From Phoronis ovalis (taxonomy: Eukaryota > Phoronida > Phoronidae), in contig JAOXYB010062912.1 of the NCBI GenBank assembly GCA_028565635.1, positions 1 to 10,505 on the forward strand: DNA of 10,505 nt, given 5' to 3'. Positions 8,601 to 10,505 of this stretch are shown piece after piece (position 1 is the stretch's first letter; every line of letters starts with the position of its first letter). The position numbers were made by a program, and so were the translations under genes. The notes beneath the pieces were generated by a model. That model worked only from the letters and a program-made list of their open reading frames with translations. It was not told the DNA's origin and did no database searches.

Positions 8601-8691
8601 GTTAAAGCGCCATGCCAAGAAAAAATAAAATCACTTGATTCTTGTCTGTATAAATACGGATTACTAGTGTTTTATTACTTCGCGCTTTAAC
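8601..8691. repeat. Inverted repeat enclosing the poly(A) signal
   Basis: GTTAAAGCGC (8601-8610) and GCGCTTTAAC (8682-8691) are perfect 10-bp reverse complements and are G+C-richer than their surroundings. Inside them AATAAAATCACT (8624-8635) faces AGTGTTTTATT (8666-8676), complementary apart from one extra T. The arms therefore match in two blocks, like a small fold-back element or a structured 3' end. I could not see a clear target-site duplication. Confidence 0.55.
8624..8629 (+). terminator. Candidate DIRAS poly(A) signal AATAAA
   Basis: This is the first canonical hexamer after the DIRAS stop codon. G/T-rich sequence follows at the expected distance (CTTGTCTGT at 8641-8649 and TAGTGTTTTATT at 8665-8676), so cleavage would be expected near 8640-8660. 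AATAAA is frequent in such A+T-rich DNA. The call rests on the position and the downstream element together. Confidence 0.45.
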
Positions 8692-9313
8692 GATCATATT
8701 AGACACACACATTGTGCTCGTTAATTGTAGCTCGCATTGAAGAATCTTAAAATCTCTTTTATCTTGAACATGACATGTAAACAGATGTTTGTTATTTTTT
8801 CAAAGTTTATGTTTTATGTATATGATTTAGCTGAAGAAGCGTACGAATTATTTTATAAATCAAAATTCATTCAGCAATTTGAACAGAGTTCTTATGAAAC
8901 ATGTAGATATCTGAATTTGGTTTGATTTTACTATACTAACAAGTAACTTTTAATTCTAGAACATTTGGTGTCATGTAATTTTACTGTAACGTACTTAATC
9001 CTGCATATTTGACTTGTGTCTGCACACTGGTTATTTAAATTCAGTTTGAGGACGGGCATATGTTTCTGTGTTCGTTTATATAACGTATTACTGACAAAGT
9101 CATAATTTTATATGCGGTGTACTTGTTTACATTTGTAAGCATTTCACATGTAGCTATATGCATACATGGTTTTGTAGCATTAAAACTGTACATTTCTCTT
9201 AAAAATAATAATCATATTATTCACAAAATTAGATGATATAATTGTTTTTTCTTTTTAAAATTAAGATCGTTTAAAAGCTAGGAGGAAATATCAAAATAGT
9301 GGTGGAATAAAAT

Positions 9314-9404
9314 AGAAACTAGTGCTGATGTAAAAAAATACATTATTTTGCTAAACTTTCAAAAAATATTAAAATAATGTTACAGCTCGTCTTCCCTAGT
9401 TTCT
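9314..9404. repeat. Two-block inverted repeat (possible small fold-back element)
   Basis: AGAAACTAG (9314-9322) faces its exact complement CTAGTTTCT (9396-9404), and nested inside ACATTATTTT (9340-9349) faces AAAATAATGT (9371-9380) across 21 nt. Between the blocks a GCTG..TA similarity is also shared in mirrored order. The arms are unequal, so this does not look like a microRNA precursor. It would fit a decayed terminal-inverted-repeat element, but no duplicated target site is evident. Confidence 0.5.
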
Positions 9405-10071
9405 TTATAAGTAGGAATACCTTGCTACCATGATAAGGCTGTCAGATGTCTAGCCAATTTGCATCGACGTCATATTGCAAAAGTAATACCTCGAATACAT
9501 ATGTGATACAGCAATGTTTTATTAAAAGTCCACTTCAAAATGAATTTTAGTAATAACAGTGTATGCAGTTTGACTCGGCAGCAGAAATAAAACACAGTTT
9601 CTGCGTGCATTTTGGGCTGCGATTTTCTTGGTTTTGATTTCAAAAATATCCATCAGATGGTCTTAAGTCAGTCTTGCTTCACATATACTTAGGAGATACG
9701 ATAAATTATAAAAGCACGTATTACAATACTTAAAAGTAGGGGAGTGAAATAAAACGGTCGTTATTCCAAATTATATTACTTTTCTTTCTATTAATTTGTA
9801 GACTGTCCATCTAGCTGATGCTACCGCAACTACTGTATTATTGCTAATTCACTCTATGTAATTCTAACAAGGTGGAGGATGAGTGCCATTTAATTATTTT
9901 CGAGTGTGATAGATATGTAATAGAATGACAACAATTCATTGATAAAGTATCTGTAATGTTACCAGACTTTGCAAATTTTCAAATACATCAAAAATGGAAA
10001 GCCATTATGTCAAAACCTTGTATTCGCCTGGCAGCAAGTTATGTATACGTGGTGCTTCAGACCAGGGACAA

Positions 10072-10086
10072 TTTTTTTTGGGGGGG
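10072..10086 (+). repeat. T8G7 homopolymer junction
   Basis: Eight T are followed directly by seven G, then AAAC. The G-run is striking in such A+T-rich sequence. It may be a mutational slippage site or a place where base calling is unreliable. One G-run alone cannot form an intramolecular G-quadruplex. Confidence 0.85.
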
Positions 10087-10505
10087 AAACAGTTTAAACG
10101 CTAATTGCTAAAGTTAACTATTTTGTTTTTATATGTACACTGTATTTCATGCTTCGTGACAGTTCTGATGTTACTAGGTGTAAAGTACATGTTTTTAGAT
10201 GATGGAAGACTTCCAAAAAAAGCTTAGCTTGTGTATTTATGTATTCAAGTCTGTAGTGTCCTATAAGCCCAAGAGTGTCAACTACATGTTGTTGTTATAT
10301 CTTTGCCTTATTGTATCACGCATGACACTTAATAAAAATACATACAATTTAAAACAAATTCAATACGCATGCAGATGTCTATACATTTTTTTCTCTTGAA
10401 CACGAAATAAACAATTTACGCCATAGTTTTTCAAGATATGAAATTCCTTTCGTGGAAAGTTGTTACTAGTAACTTACTTCTTTCACCTATTTACGCTACA
10501 AGTAT

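Larger units (their letters stand above)
7522..8655 (+). other. Probable DIRAS 3' UTR
   Basis: After the TAA at 7519-7521 no canonical AATAAA is seen until 8624, giving a predicted 3' UTR of about 1.1 kb. Poly(A) variants occur earlier, such as TATAAA near 7740 and AGTAAA near 8567, so shorter isoforms are possible. TAAAAGT overlapping the stop codon (7519-7525) faces ACTTTTA (7541-7547) across 15 nt and could form a small hairpin. The stretch is A+T-rich, with no second coding segment recognised. Confidence 0.45.
8700..10505. other. A+T-rich non-coding DNA downstream of DIRAS, no gene seen
   Basis: No exon or RNA gene is supported. More AATAAA hexamers occur at 9306, 9586, 9748, 10331 and 10406 and could serve longer DIRAS 3' UTR isoforms or nothing at all. 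A near-consensus CRE (CGACGTCA) lies at about 9465. A short open frame runs from the ATG at 8770 to 8925, and another lies at 10199-10399; neither shows a family motif. Confidence 0.5.

Noticed and set aside
8737-8925. 62-codon + frame downstream of DIRAS
   Set aside because: It opens at TTG; the first ATG is at 8770, leaving about 51 codons with no recognised motif, downstream of the candidate poly(A) site.
9314-9404. microRNA precursor
   Set aside because: The arms are unequal and pairing is broken by large asymmetric loops, unlike the near-continuous 20-plus-bp stem of a miRNA hairpin.

Overview
This is a strongly A+T-rich (by eye about two-thirds), gene-poor piece of animal nuclear genome. 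The only gene I can support is a complete, intronless coding sequence for a DIRAS-family (Di-Ras/Rig) small GTPase at 6922-7521 on the + strand. DIRAS is a metazoan Ras-superfamily subfamily. That, the eukaryotic splice-acceptor signature just before the start codon, AATAAA-type poly(A) signals, CAAX prenylation and the lack of any bacterial gene packing all point to a bilaterian animal. The protein looks close to vertebrate DIRAS1/2 and, as I remember the families, somewhat more like mollusc or other lophotrochozoan copies than insect ones. That phylum guess is weak.

Layout: 1-6880 is about 6.9 kb with no convincing exon. It probably holds intergenic DNA and/or part of a 5' UTR intron of the DIRAS gene. 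It contains a clean 3-copy, 40-bp tandem repeat (2549-2669), a decayed 45-bp duplication (1312-1404), a decayed 30-33-bp array (5343-5475), a GTTT-rich simple repeat (2451-2497), several perfect palindromes, and one promoter-like pairing of a CRE-type palindrome with a TATA motif (2806-2830). A polypyrimidine tract and AG at 6881-6891, followed by 30 bp of probable 5' UTR, lead into the coding exon. A 3' UTR of about 1.1 kb probably runs to an AATAAA at 8624-8629, around which two imperfect inverted repeats lie (8480-8556 and 8601-8691). From about 8700 to 10505 there is again no recognisable gene, only scattered poly(A) motifs, one fold-back (9314-9404) and a T8G7 homopolymer junction.

There is only one gene, so there is no operon or gene team to describe. 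No CRISPR, tRNA, rRNA, intact transposon coding region or prokaryotic defence system was seen. I did not find evidence for a new biological system here. The points most worth a second look are the conserved DIRAS gene architecture, the young 40-bp repeat and the cluster of inverted repeats around the presumed 3' end.
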